From: DATGSL01 sp964645585
GTDB lineage: Bacteria; Verrucomicrobiota; Verrucomicrobiia; Opitutales; T3Sed10-336
DNA length: 64,000 nucleotides
Direction of reading: 5' to 3'
Assembly: GCA_964645585.1 (NCBI GenBank)
Contig: CAZYAN010000020.1
Coordinates: 1-64,000 of the forward strand
Under the pieces are notes generated by a model, which worked only from the letters and a program-made list of their open reading frames with translations, had not been told where the DNA came from and ran no database searches. Of the stretch, positions 34,875 through 43,411 are shown one piece after another (the stretch's first letter is position 1; each line of letters begins with the position of its first letter). A program made the translations under genes and the position numbers.

Positions 34875-35548
34875 ATGCGCGAGTCAAGATCTGCGGGTTG
34901 ACGAACGCGGCGGACGCGATCCTCGCGGCGGATCTTGGCGCGGCGTATCTCGGTTTTATTTTCTTTCCGAAATCACCCCGTTTCCTATCGATGGAAACGT
35001 ATCGACAACTTCGAGACAATACCGCGGGCGTTTCGCGGGTGTATGTGCAAGTTTGCCCGGAAGTTGATGAGCTCCGGGCGGCCGTGCAGGAAGGCTTTGA
35101 CTTTTTTCAGTTGCACTTCCGTCCGGACGAGACCGCGGACGCGGCGCGGGTTGACAGCTGGACGGAGATCCTTGGACCGGAACGACTGTGGCTGGCCCCG
35201 AGAATTGCGCCGGGAGCGGCATTTCCGGAACGCTTTCTAAATAACGCGGAAACCTTCCTGATAGATACCTACAGCGAGACGCGTTACGGAGGGACGGGGG
35301 AGACCGGTGACTGGGGGCGCTTTCGCCAATGGGCGCACGCAATGCCGGCGAAGCGGTGGATCCTTTCCGGCGGCTTAAAGCCTGAAAATATTGGCAAAGC
35401 GCTCAAAGAGACGGCCGCCCGGATCGTCGATGCCAGCAGCGGATTAGAGGTGTCGCCCGGGAAAAAGGATCCCGAGAAAATGCGTGCCTTCTTCCGCGAA
35501 GTGAACAGTCGTGACCGCAAGTTGTCCGAGCGGTGCAAACAGGAGTAG
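34871..35548 (+). CDS. trpF: Phosphoribosylanthranilate isomerase
   Basis: A 225-residue TIM-barrel enzyme of tryptophan synthesis. VKICGLTNAADAILAADLGA at the N-terminus contains the catalytic Cys, and GFIFFPKSPRFL follows. The catalytic Asp would lie in LIDTYSETRYGGTGE, and the phosphate-binding end is WILSGGLKPENI and IVDASSGLEVSPGKKD. The GTG start overlaps the hemD stop. No other trp gene is nearby, so its link with tetrapyrrole genes is one of transcription only. It converges with the RNase R gene, 53 bp apart, and no strong terminator was seen between them. Confidence 0.93.
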   Translation: MNARVKICGLTNAADAILAADLGAAYLGFIFFPKSPRFLSMETYRQLRDNTAGVSRVYVQVCPEVDELRAAVQEGFDFFQLHFRPDETADAARVDSWTEILGPERLWLAPRIAPGAAFPERFLNNAETFLIDTYSETRYGGTGETGDWGRFRQWAHAMPAKRWILSGGLKPENIGKALKETAARIVDASSGLEVSPGKKDPEKMRAFFREVNSRDRKLSERCKQE

Positions 35549-35601
35549 CGTCTCGGTACGCGCCGGCCAAAGACAAAAGACCAGCGGCGCGGCCTTCTTT
35601 C

Positions 35602-37902
35602 CTATTTCGCGAGACGGAAATCGATCTGGCGTTTGAATCGGTCGACGCGGTCAACCATCACTTGGATGAACTGGCCGATTTCGTATCGTTTCTTTGTGTG
35701 CCGTCCGCGGAGCGAGGATCCGTCGGACGTGAGAATGTAAAGGTCGTCGCTCAGGGTCGATATATGGATAAACCCGTAGGCCTGGGAACCGGTGAGCTCG
35801 ATAAACATGCCGTGATTGCGGATATCGGTGATGACCGCTTCGAACTGGCTCCGCTCCTTCTTTTTCAGGTCGCGTTCGAAGAATTCGAGAAGCTTGATTT
35901 TGACGTGTTCGCGCTCGGCCTCGGTGCTGTTCTGTTCGGTTATCGTCAGATGGTCGCCAAGGCTGTCGAGCTGCTTCTGGGAATAATGACGCGGTTTCCC
36001 CGTCGGTCCCGCTTTGCCGAGAAATCTCTCTAGATACGCCTCGAACAGGCGGTGGACGACGAGGTCGGAGTAACGCCGGATCGGCGAGGTAAAGTGCGTG
36101 TAGTTTTTCTTGTTGAGCCCGTAGTGGCCAAGCGGCTGGGCCGCGTAACGGGCCCGCTGGAGACTGCGGAGAAACTGCACCCGAAGTGAGTAGGCTTGCG
36201 GATGGTCCTTGATGAGGCGAAGCGTTTTCTGAATTTCCTTCCGCTGGGTGAGGTCGCCAACGTGGATGCCGAACGATGCGAGATATTCTCGGTATTCATT
36301 GAGCTTCTCTTCGATCGGTTTTTCGTGAATGCGGTAAAGCGCCGGGATGCGGCTGCGGGTCAGAACCGTTGCGACGGCTTCATTGGCCAACAGCATGAAC
36401 TCTTCGATCAGCTGGTGGGATTCATCGTATTCGATCGTTTCTATACGCTCGGCGTAGCCGGCACGGTCGACGAAGATCTTCACTTCGGGAACTTCGAGTT
36501 CGAGGCTGCCGGCTTCCATGCGGCGCTTGCGAACGCGCGACGCGATTCGCCAGAGCCCTCGAACCTGGGTTTGGAGCTGGCGGAGTTCCTCGTCGGTGAG
36601 CGAATCGAGCGCCTTGCCGGTTGATCCGGTTTGGTGAGCTGGCGGGAGGGGAACGGCGCGGATTTTTTTGAGACTGTCCTCCTTTAAGAGAGCGTACGCC
36701 TGGCGGTACGTGAGGCGCTTGTCGCTGCGAATGACACTGTTGGCAAAAGCGGTTTCCTTGATTCGGCCGTTTTTGGAGAAAACCAGGAAGACGGTTTTCG
36801 TCAATCGGTCCTCGCGTTCGACCAAACTGCAAATTCCATTCGAAAGTTTTTTGGGGAGCATCGGGATGACGACGCCGACGAGGTAGGTCGAATTGCCGCG
36901 CTTCTTCGCTTCGACATCGAGCGCCGTGCCCGGCTGGACGTAGGTGCCGACGTCGGCGATATGAACCCCGACACGGACGTCGCCGTTTGGAAGTTCCTCC
37001 AGTGTCAGCGCATCGTCGAAATCCTTGGCGTCGTCAGGGTCGATCGTAACGGTAAATACCTTGCGCAAGTCCTGGCGGTTGCGGAAATCGCTTTTCCGCA
37101 CGCGATCCGGGATTGCTTCGATCTCGCGTTCGACAGCTTCCGGGAACTCCTGGTCGAGGTTGAACTTGCGGAAAATCGCCTTTAGCTCCGCGTGCGGTTC
37201 CTGATGTTTGCCGAGGACCTCGATGATTTCTCCTTCAGGGTTTACGTGGCGCTGTTTCCATTCGTGGAGTTTGACAACCACCTTGTCGCCGACTTGGGGT
37301 GCCGGCTTCAGGCCGCTTTTGGCCGGAGGCGGCACGTAGATGTCGGGAACGATGCGCGGGTCGTCGGGCACGACGTAATAGAACAGGCGGGTCTTTTGGA
37401 GACAGCCGGTGATAATGGTCCGGGCGCGTTCGAGAATGCGGATAACCCGTCCGTAGCGCTGGTCGCTGTCGGGCGCGTAGCGGCGGCCGGATCGGCGCCC
37501 CGGACGCTCGATCCGGACAACGACCCGGTCATTGTGCATCGCGACATCGGTATCCTCCGCGCGGATACTGATCGGTGCCGGCGGCAGCTGGCCGGGCGGG
37601 GCGTCTTGGATCAGGATCGCGGATCCGCTCTGGCGGAAGACAATGCGGCCGCTGACCAAATCGGCGTCCTGGGGAATCACAAGCCGGTCGCGCTTGATCT
37701 GCACAATGGAACCCTGGCGCAGGAGGTCATCAATCGCTTCTTCGAGTTCGGCGCGCGACGTCCCTTTGTTCATCAGCCGATCGACAATCTCGTTCTTGCG
37801 GCGCGGCACGTAATCCTTGCGCCGCATCAGCCGCAAAACGCGTTCGCGCGCGGCTTCACTGTTTTGTTTAGGTTTGATCGCTCGGCCTTTGCGCATCACC
37901 AT
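35602..37902 (-). CDS. rnr: Ribonuclease R
   Basis: A 766-residue processive 3'-5' exoribonuclease of the RNB/RNase II family. Residues about 10-75 look like the N-terminal winged-helix domain. Cold-shock domains follow, then the catalytic RNB domain with TIDPDDAKDFDDAL (metal-binding Asp cluster), GVHIADVGTYVQPGTALD and SNGICSLVERED. YTHFTSPIRRYSDLVVHR is the conserved end of RNB. The C-terminal S1 domain contains GMFIELTGSQAYGFIHIS. A lysine-rich tail, typical of E. coli RNase R, is short or absent. The start is 8 bp from the glgA start on the other strand, so its promoter must lie inside glgA or the regions overlap. Confidence 0.95.
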   Translation of the reverse strand: MVMRKGRAIKPKQNSEAARERVLRLMRRKDYVPRRKNEIVDRLMNKGTSRAELEEAIDDLLRQGSIVQIKRDRLVIPQDADLVSGRIVFRQSGSAILIQDAPPGQLPPAPISIRAEDTDVAMHNDRVVVRIERPGRRSGRRYAPDSDQRYGRVIRILERARTIITGCLQKTRLFYYVVPDDPRIVPDIYVPPPAKSGLKPAPQVGDKVVVKLHEWKQRHVNPEGEIIEVLGKHQEPHAELKAIFRKFNLDQEFPEAVEREIEAIPDRVRKSDFRNRQDLRKVFTVTIDPDDAKDFDDALTLEELPNGDVRVGVHIADVGTYVQPGTALDVEAKKRGNSTYLVGVVIPMLPKKLSNGICSLVEREDRLTKTVFLVFSKNGRIKETAFANSVIRSDKRLTYRQAYALLKEDSLKKIRAVPLPPAHQTGSTGKALDSLTDEELRQLQTQVRGLWRIASRVRKRRMEAGSLELEVPEVKIFVDRAGYAERIETIEYDESHQLIEEFMLLANEAVATVLTRSRIPALYRIHEKPIEEKLNEYREYLASFGIHVGDLTQRKEIQKTLRLIKDHPQAYSLRVQFLRSLQRARYAAQPLGHYGLNKKNYTHFTSPIRRYSDLVVHRLFEAYLERFLGKAGPTGKPRHYSQKQLDSLGDHLTITEQNSTEAEREHVKIKLLEFFERDLKKKERSQFEAVITDIRNHGMFIELTGSQAYGFIHISTLSDDLYILTSDGSSLRGRHTKKRYEIGQFIQVMVDRVDRFKRQIDFRLAK

Positions 37903-37910
37903 GACTGTTT

Positions 37911-39365
37911 ATGAGAATCGTTCACGCGGCAAGCGAGTTGTTTCCATTTATCAAGACAGGAGGATTGGCCGACGCGGTCGGAGCGCTGACGCGGGAACTG
38001 GCGGCAATGGGTCACGAAGTCGCCGTTTTTCTGCCTGGATATCGCGCTGTACTCGAAGCGCCGGAGCTGCGGGACGCGCGCCGGATCCACGCTCTGGGGA
38101 TCGAAATGGATGACCGGTTTTATCATGGTGAGGTGCTCGCAAAGGAACTCGCGCCTAGGTTAACCTTGTATTTGATTTGTCGTGACGAGTACTTCGACCG
38201 CCGTTTTCCGTACGGGATTGCGGCGCGCGATTATGAGGACAATGCCGAGCGGTTCCTGTTTTTTTCCAAGGCGGTGGTGGAAGTGCTGAGTCACATTCGC
38301 TTTAAGGCGGACATCGTGCATTGCCATGATTGGCAGACGGCGCTGATTCCGGCGCTCTTGCGTTTTGAAGAGCAGAGGCGAGGGACGCTGCTGGCCGGTA
38401 AAACCGTGTTGACGATTCACAACCTCGCCTTCCAAGGAATTTTTCCGATGCGGGTATTCTCGAAGACCGGGCTGCCCGATGAGCTGCGCGGAGTAGACGG
38501 ACTGGAGTTTTACGGACAGGTCAATTTTTTGAAAGGCGGCATTCTGTTCTCCGATTGGATCACCACCGTGAGCCCGACTTACTGCCGCGAAATTTTGACT
38601 CCGGAGTTTGGATGCGGCTTGGAAGGCGTGCTGGCGACCCGGAAATCGGACCTGTTCTGTCAGATCAACGGGATCGACTATGACGTCTGGAATCCGGAGG
38701 AGGACCCGCATCTTCCGGCAAACTATTCGGCAGAGGACCTTGCGGGGAAAAAGGTGTGTCGGCGGCATTTGCTTAAGCAATTAAGCTTGGCGCCCAAGGC
38801 AAAAGGGAAGGCGGGCGGCCCGATATTTGGGATGATCTGCCGGTTCGCGGAGCAGAAAGGCCTGGAGCTTTTGCGAGCCTGCATGGATGACCTCCTGCAA
38901 AACGATTCGCGTCTCATCATCCTTGGAAACGGATCACCGAGTTATGAACAGTGGTTGAATGAAGTTGCCGAGGCGAATCCGGGGAGGGTCAGTGTCAGCT
39001 CGGGTATGGACGAGAGGCTCAGCCACCTGATCGAAGCGGGATCGGATTTCTTCCTGATGCCGTCGATCTTCGAGCCATGCGGCTTGAATCAGATGTACAG
39101 CATGCGGTATGGGACGGTGCCGCTGGTGAGCCGGGTCGGCGGGCTGGCGGACACGGTTGTCGACATCGATGATGATCCGGACAGCGGCACGGGAATAACG
39201 TTTCCCCCGACGGCGGACGGTCTTCGGAAAGGAATCCGGCGCGCATTCCTGCTGTATGCGGATACGCGAAGGATGAAGAGCGTAATCGTTCGGGGGATGA
39301 AGCAGGATTTTTCGTGGCGGAAGGCCGCGCGCGGATACGCGCGGCTGTATGAGGATGCGCTCTGA
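37911..39365 (+). CDS. glgA: Glycogen synthase (ADP-glucose)
   Basis: A 484-residue GT5 starch/glycogen synthase that transfers glucose from ADP-glucose to an alpha-1,4-glucan. KTGGLADAVG at residues 15-24 is the ADP-glucose-binding motif. VHCHDWQTALIP and TIHNLAFQGIFP are family landmarks, and FEPCGLNQMYSMRYG near residue 385 contains the conserved Glu of the retaining GT-B fold. Length is normal. The start is set by the family N-terminus MRIVHAASELFPF. It is divergent from rnr across only 8 bp and convergent with the deacetylase-like gene. Confidence 0.95.
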   Translation: MRIVHAASELFPFIKTGGLADAVGALTRELAAMGHEVAVFLPGYRAVLEAPELRDARRIHALGIEMDDRFYHGEVLAKELAPRLTLYLICRDEYFDRRFPYGIAARDYEDNAERFLFFSKAVVEVLSHIRFKADIVHCHDWQTALIPALLRFEEQRRGTLLAGKTVLTIHNLAFQGIFPMRVFSKTGLPDELRGVDGLEFYGQVNFLKGGILFSDWITTVSPTYCREILTPEFGCGLEGVLATRKSDLFCQINGIDYDVWNPEEDPHLPANYSAEDLAGKKVCRRHLLKQLSLAPKAKGKAGGPIFGMICRFAEQKGLELLRACMDDLLQNDSRLIILGNGSPSYEQWLNEVAEANPGRVSVSSGMDERLSHLIEAGSDFFLMPSIFEPCGLNQMYSMRYGTVPLVSRVGGLADTVVDIDDDPDSGTGITFPPTADGLRKGIRRAFLLYADTRRMKSVIVRGMKQDFSWRKAARGYARLYEDAL

Positions 39366-39400
39366 TACCAGGAGTGGGGTCCGTGAGAAGCGCGACAGGA

Positions 39401-40357
39401 TCACCGCGTCGGCGACGTCATTGCGCGAATATGAGCGGTCGCCGCGGAGGCGAGACCGGCCGGGTTGTAACCCCCTTCGAGGACGGATACAATCCGTCCA
39501 TTGGCATGTTTCTCGGCGTGAATTACCGCTTCGCTCGTAAGGCGGAAGAAGGTTTCGTCAGTCCACTTCAGGTTTCCTAGCGGGTCGCTCTCGCGGGCGT
39601 CGAAGCCGGCGGAGATCAGGATAAACTCCGGCCGAAACGCTTCCAGTGCCGGCACCGCGCTTTCGCTCCAGGCCGCCAAGGCAGTATCGCCGTCCGACGC
39701 TGGCGGCAGCGGCAGGTTCAAAGTGGTTCCGGTTCCTTCGCCGGTGCCACTGTAGTCGCTGTATCCAGTATTTGGATAAATTCCGTCCTGATGAAGGGAA
39801 ATGTAAAACACATCCGGGTCGGCGGCAAAGATGGCTTCTGTTCCATTGCCGTGATGAACATCCCAGTCGATAATCGCGATCCGCGTAAGCCCGTGATTCT
39901 TTCGCAAATAATTGGCCGCGACCGCGACATGATTGAAGATGCAAAATCCCATGCCTCGGTCGGCGGTCGCATGATGTCCGGGCGGCCGCACCGCGCAAAA
40001 CGCGCGCAGCACTTCGCCGCGCATGACGGCATCGACCGCTTCGAGCACGGCGCCGGTTGCTTCAAGGGCGACATCGTAGCTTTCAGGCCCGATCGCGGTG
40101 TCGCCAGTGCGAAGAACGTCGGCGAGATCAAGAGCATCGCGCATGACGACATCGGGATAGTGGACGGCATGCGCCAGGAGCACTTCGGCGACTTTCGCCT
40201 TGCGGGCAGGCAGGCGGATCACTTCCGGCGGGAGTGCTTCCAAGGCTTTGCGAAGAACCTGGTAGCGCGTTGCCGATTCAGGGTGGCCGGCGCCGGTCTG
40301 GTGCCGCTCATAGCAGGCGTCGTAATGAACGCCGATCACAGTTTTTTGGCTGGTCAT
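39401..40357 (-). CDS. Histone deacetylase-like amidohydrolase
   Basis: A 318-residue zinc deacylase of the arginase/histone deacetylase fold, the same group as AcuC and bacterial acetylpolyamine amidohydrolases. Active-site features are present: RPPGHHATADRGMGFC (His pair), IIDWDVHHGNGTEAIF (zinc Asp and His), YPNTGYSDYSGTGEGTGTTLN and the late VLEGGYN with the transition-state Tyr. Its start codon overlaps by 4 bp the stop of a CoA-transferase/acetyltransferase fusion. The pair looks like writer and eraser of an acetyl group on proteins or small molecules. The actual substrate is unknown. Confidence 0.9.
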   Translation of the reverse strand: MTSQKTVIGVHYDACYERHQTGAGHPESATRYQVLRKALEALPPEVIRLPARKAKVAEVLLAHAVHYPDVVMRDALDLADVLRTGDTAIGPESYDVALEATGAVLEAVDAVMRGEVLRAFCAVRPPGHHATADRGMGFCIFNHVAVAANYLRKNHGLTRIAIIDWDVHHGNGTEAIFAADPDVFYISLHQDGIYPNTGYSDYSGTGEGTGTTLNLPLPPASDGDTALAAWSESAVPALEAFRPEFILISAGFDARESDPLGNLKWTDETFFRLTSEAVIHAEKHANGRIVSVLEGGYNPAGLASAATAHIRAMTSPTR

Positions 40358-42213
40358 CGAAATAAAATCCGTTTTTCACGCTTGAAGCGTTCGTAAAGAT
40401 CTAATGCGCCCGAAATCGGGATGCGAAAGAGGCGCTCTTCGGCATGCAGCGGATCGTTGCTTCTGCCGCCGGCGCGCAAAAACAGGCCCGCCATCGCGCG
40501 GTTCTCCCGGAGAACAATCGCCCAAAACCTCTCGATCCCGCGATCCTTCGCCGCCGCGGCCAGTTCCCCGAGGAGAACCGTCGCCATACCGGCGCGGCGG
40601 GTCGATTCGTGAACAACGAACGCAACTTCCGCGCTTTTTCCACCCGGATCGAGATAAAACCGGCCGATTGCGCGAAGCTCCCGCTGCTTGTTGAAGAGAC
40701 CAAGCGCGAGATCCTTCGTGGGATCGACCGCGGCGAGTTTATACGCGGATTCACCGCTCATCCGCTCCACGCGATGGCCGTAGCGCAGGCGGACAGTTTC
40801 GTCATCATGCGAGTAGAAGAAATCTTGCAGTGCCGTCATATCGCTCGGATGCAAAGGACGAAGCTGAAAGCGGCCCACGCTGAGTTCGATGATCTTCGAT
40901 TCGACTCCGCCGCGCGCGCCTCCGGTCATGGTGAAAAACTTCGGCAGCCAGCCCCGCCTCCACGCGCCTTTCAGCAGACGCTCGCGATCATCGGGATGAG
41001 CTATTTCCACGAGGCGAGCGACCCGCTCGCGAATGCTTCGTCCGTAAATGGACGCGACGCCGTACTCCGTCACCACGTGATGGATGTCGCTGCGGCCGGT
41101 GCTCACGCCGCTGCCCGATTCAAGTTCGGCGACGATTCGGGAATATTTGCCGTCGTCCGATCGCGACGTCAGCACGATGATCGGCTGTCCATCTTTGCTC
41201 GCGCCCGCACCCCGGATGAAATCCTGCATGGAGCCAACGCCTCCATAAAAGTGGTGGCCGCTCGAATCGCGCACGACCTGGCCGGTCAGGTCAATCATCC
41301 GCGCGCCATTGATCGCGACCATCCGGTCGTTGCGGGCGATGAGGAACGGATTGTTGACTTCGTCGCTCGGATGGAACTCGACGTCCGGATTTTCATGCAC
41401 AAACCGATAGAGTTCCCGGCTGCCGAGCGCGTGGGTGACGGTGCTCCTTCCCGGGTTGTATGACTTTTGGGAGTTGTCGACGACACCGTTCCGCATGAGC
41501 TCCATAAGCGCGTCGTTGAAGAGCCCCGTGTGGATGCCGAGATTCCGGTGCTGGTGAAGCGCCCGAATGACCGCTTCGGGGCTGTTGCCGAGACCGATTT
41601 GAATGGTCGAGCCATCCTCGATCAGCTGCGCCGTGTAGCGTCCAAGGCGCTCGTGCCGGTCGTCGAGCGACGGCGATTCGGTTTCAGGCAACGGCCGGTC
41701 GCATTCGATAAAGTAGTCAATTCGGGCGGCGGGAATGCGCGAATTACCCAAGGTTCTCGGCATCCGCGGATTGATTTGCGCGATGACCAAACGTGCCGAA
41801 TCGATCGCCGCGTGGACCACATCGACGCTGACGCCGAGGGAGAAGCGCCCCTCCTCATCCGGCGGACTGACCTGCACCAGCGCGACATCGATTCGCAGCG
41901 GTCCCTCCCGAAGCAGACGCGGGACGGCCGACATCGGAGACGGAGTGTAGTCCGCTTGTCCCCGGCGGACGGCCAGGCTTACCTCAGGGCTGAGGAAAAA
42001 CGCGTTGGCTCGGACGACTGATTCGTATCGTTTGGCAATCCATGGCGATCCGCCGAGGCCGTACGCGTGTACAAGCTCAAGATCCTGCAGGCGATCCGCG
42101 TGCGCCAGCATCGAGCGTATCAGCTCGTGCGGCACCGCTGCTCCGCCACTGATAAAAATCCGCCGCCCGGGCCGCACAAGCTTTGGCCAATCGTTTTCAT
42201 CCAGTGGTTTCAC
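40354..42213 (-). CDS. CoA-transferase/hydrolase fused to GNAT domain
   Basis: A 619-residue two-domain protein. Residues about 10-430 belong to the acetyl-CoA hydrolase/transferase family (IQIGLGNSPEAVIRAL, GVGSMQDFIRGA, SDIHHVVTEYGVASIYG, IAHPDDRERLL). Residues about 440-605 are a GNAT N-acetyltransferase (QLRPLHPSDMTALQDFFYS, VAFVVHESTRRAGMATVLL, WAIVLRENRAMAGLFLRAGG), where RRAGMA fits the acetyl-CoA pyrophosphate loop. Such fusions are known but poorly studied. The first half would exchange CoA between acyl-CoA and acetate, the second would pass acetyl to an amine. It overlaps the deacetylase-like gene downstream, so they are coupled. Confidence 0.88.
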   Translation of the reverse strand: MKPLDENDWPKLVRPGRRIFISGGAAVPHELIRSMLAHADRLQDLELVHAYGLGGSPWIAKRYESVVRANAFFLSPEVSLAVRRGQADYTPSPMSAVPRLLREGPLRIDVALVQVSPPDEEGRFSLGVSVDVVHAAIDSARLVIAQINPRMPRTLGNSRIPAARIDYFIECDRPLPETESPSLDDRHERLGRYTAQLIEDGSTIQIGLGNSPEAVIRALHQHRNLGIHTGLFNDALMELMRNGVVDNSQKSYNPGRSTVTHALGSRELYRFVHENPDVEFHPSDEVNNPFLIARNDRMVAINGARMIDLTGQVVRDSSGHHFYGGVGSMQDFIRGAGASKDGQPIIVLTSRSDDGKYSRIVAELESGSGVSTGRSDIHHVVTEYGVASIYGRSIRERVARLVEIAHPDDRERLLKGAWRRGWLPKFFTMTGGARGGVESKIIELSVGRFQLRPLHPSDMTALQDFFYSHDDETVRLRYGHRVERMSGESAYKLAAVDPTKDLALGLFNKQRELRAIGRFYLDPGGKSAEVAFVVHESTRRAGMATVLLGELAAAAKDRGIERFWAIVLRENRAMAGLFLRAGGRSNDPLHAEERLFRIPISGALDLYERFKREKRILFR

Positions 42214-42318
42214 AACCGCGACCGTAGCATACTGTGATCCGGATCGGAAGCGCGGGGACGCCCAGAGTCACAGAACCTCGGCCGCGCTGCCGGTTGATAC
42301 GAATTTCGATGTTTCAGG

Positions 42319-43308
42319 GTGCGCGAAATTTCATTGGCTGCGGCAAAATCCTCACTCGAGGATCCGTCATGGTATCGGGAGAAATTTGTCCTGTATGAAG
42401 GATATGCATCCTTTGATCCGGATGAGGCGATGGCATTGCTCGGGGCATACGCGCTGGTTGCGGAAGAGGATGAACGATGGACAAGGTATCTTGCATCACT
42501 TCATTTTGCTCATCTGTTTGCCCGCCATCCGCTGCCAGCCGTCAGGAACCGGCTTTATACGGGGAACAAGATTGTGATGGCGCTGCCCGCCGAGCTTTAC
42601 CGGCTGGGAAGTTTGCCGACGCGAGAGGAGCTTTCCGATGCGGTTCAACAATTAGCGCTATTGCGGCATGGTTCAGAGGCTGACCGACAGCGGCGGGTGC
42701 ATGCCAACTTTGTCCTGAGCGCGTTGCCTTACGACCCGCTGAGTCTCGAGGCTGGCGATGACAGCGCGAGCTATGACCCGGAACTCGACGGCGGCGTTTT
42801 CTACAAGATCGGGCGCGTGCTCAATCGGCTGAATTTTGGCGCCTTTGGAAGGGCTGACGACTTGGAAAGGCTCGAAGCGATCAGCGGGGCGCCGGTACCC
42901 GATCCGCTTCCGGATCGCTATGACTTAGGAGGTAATCGATGGGGATGGATGAGAGGCATGGCTGGTCAAATGCCGGTCGAGCAGCCCTTATCCTGGCCGG
43001 AACTGATCGACTACGGCATTGGGGACTTCGCGGCATTATTGGGGACGGCCAATGAAATTTATCGGTTCAAACGGGAAAACGGAGAATACCCGGCTGATTT
43101 GGATCAACTTTGGGAGCAAGCAGAGGCGAGTATTGTTCCGTTCAACGAACGACCGTATTACAGCCGGCTTGACCACGGTTTTGAATTAACTATTCGCAAC
43201 GCGTATTTTGATTTTGCGGAAGAAGCAGAGGAGGACGAATACGATACTTCCGTGTATAATACCTATTGGCGCGGACCGGACGCTGTTTTTCCTGTTTGGA
43301 AATATTGA
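42319..43308 (+). CDS. Uncharacterised protein, possible broken N-terminus
   Basis: A 329-residue protein I do not recognise. The reading frame opens at a GTG without Shine-Dalgarno and without signal peptide, so the front may be lost or mis-started. It has a helical N-terminal half (WTRYLASLHFAHLFARHP, YRLGSLPTREELSDAV). The C-terminal half contains ANEIYRFKRENGEYPADLDQL, a pattern resembling the helix-to-globular junction of pseudopilins, though no N-methylation motif is present. Acidic stretch EEAEEDEYD lies near the end. It is flanked by the divergent CoA-transferase fusion and convergent argA. No function can be assigned. Confidence 0.5.
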   Translation: MREISLAAAKSSLEDPSWYREKFVLYEGYASFDPDEAMALLGAYALVAEEDERWTRYLASLHFAHLFARHPLPAVRNRLYTGNKIVMALPAELYRLGSLPTREELSDAVQQLALLRHGSEADRQRRVHANFVLSALPYDPLSLEAGDDSASYDPELDGGVFYKIGRVLNRLNFGAFGRADDLERLEAISGAPVPDPLPDRYDLGGNRWGWMRGMAGQMPVEQPLSWPELIDYGIGDFAALLGTANEIYRFKRENGEYPADLDQLWEQAEASIVPFNERPYYSRLDHGFELTIRNAYFDFAEEAEEDEYDTSVYNTYWRGPDAVFPVWKY

Positions 43309-43411
43309 CGGGGCCACGGGCGCAAGGTCCGCGCGGATTACATTCGCGACTTAAAACAGCTGATCGGAAGATCGGCGTGCCTGGGGAACGCCAATCTCCT
43401 GATCGGCCGTT

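Noticed and set aside
37192..37914. 240-codon plus-strand open frame across the rnr start
   Set aside because: It is antisense to RNase R and overlaps the glgA start in another frame.
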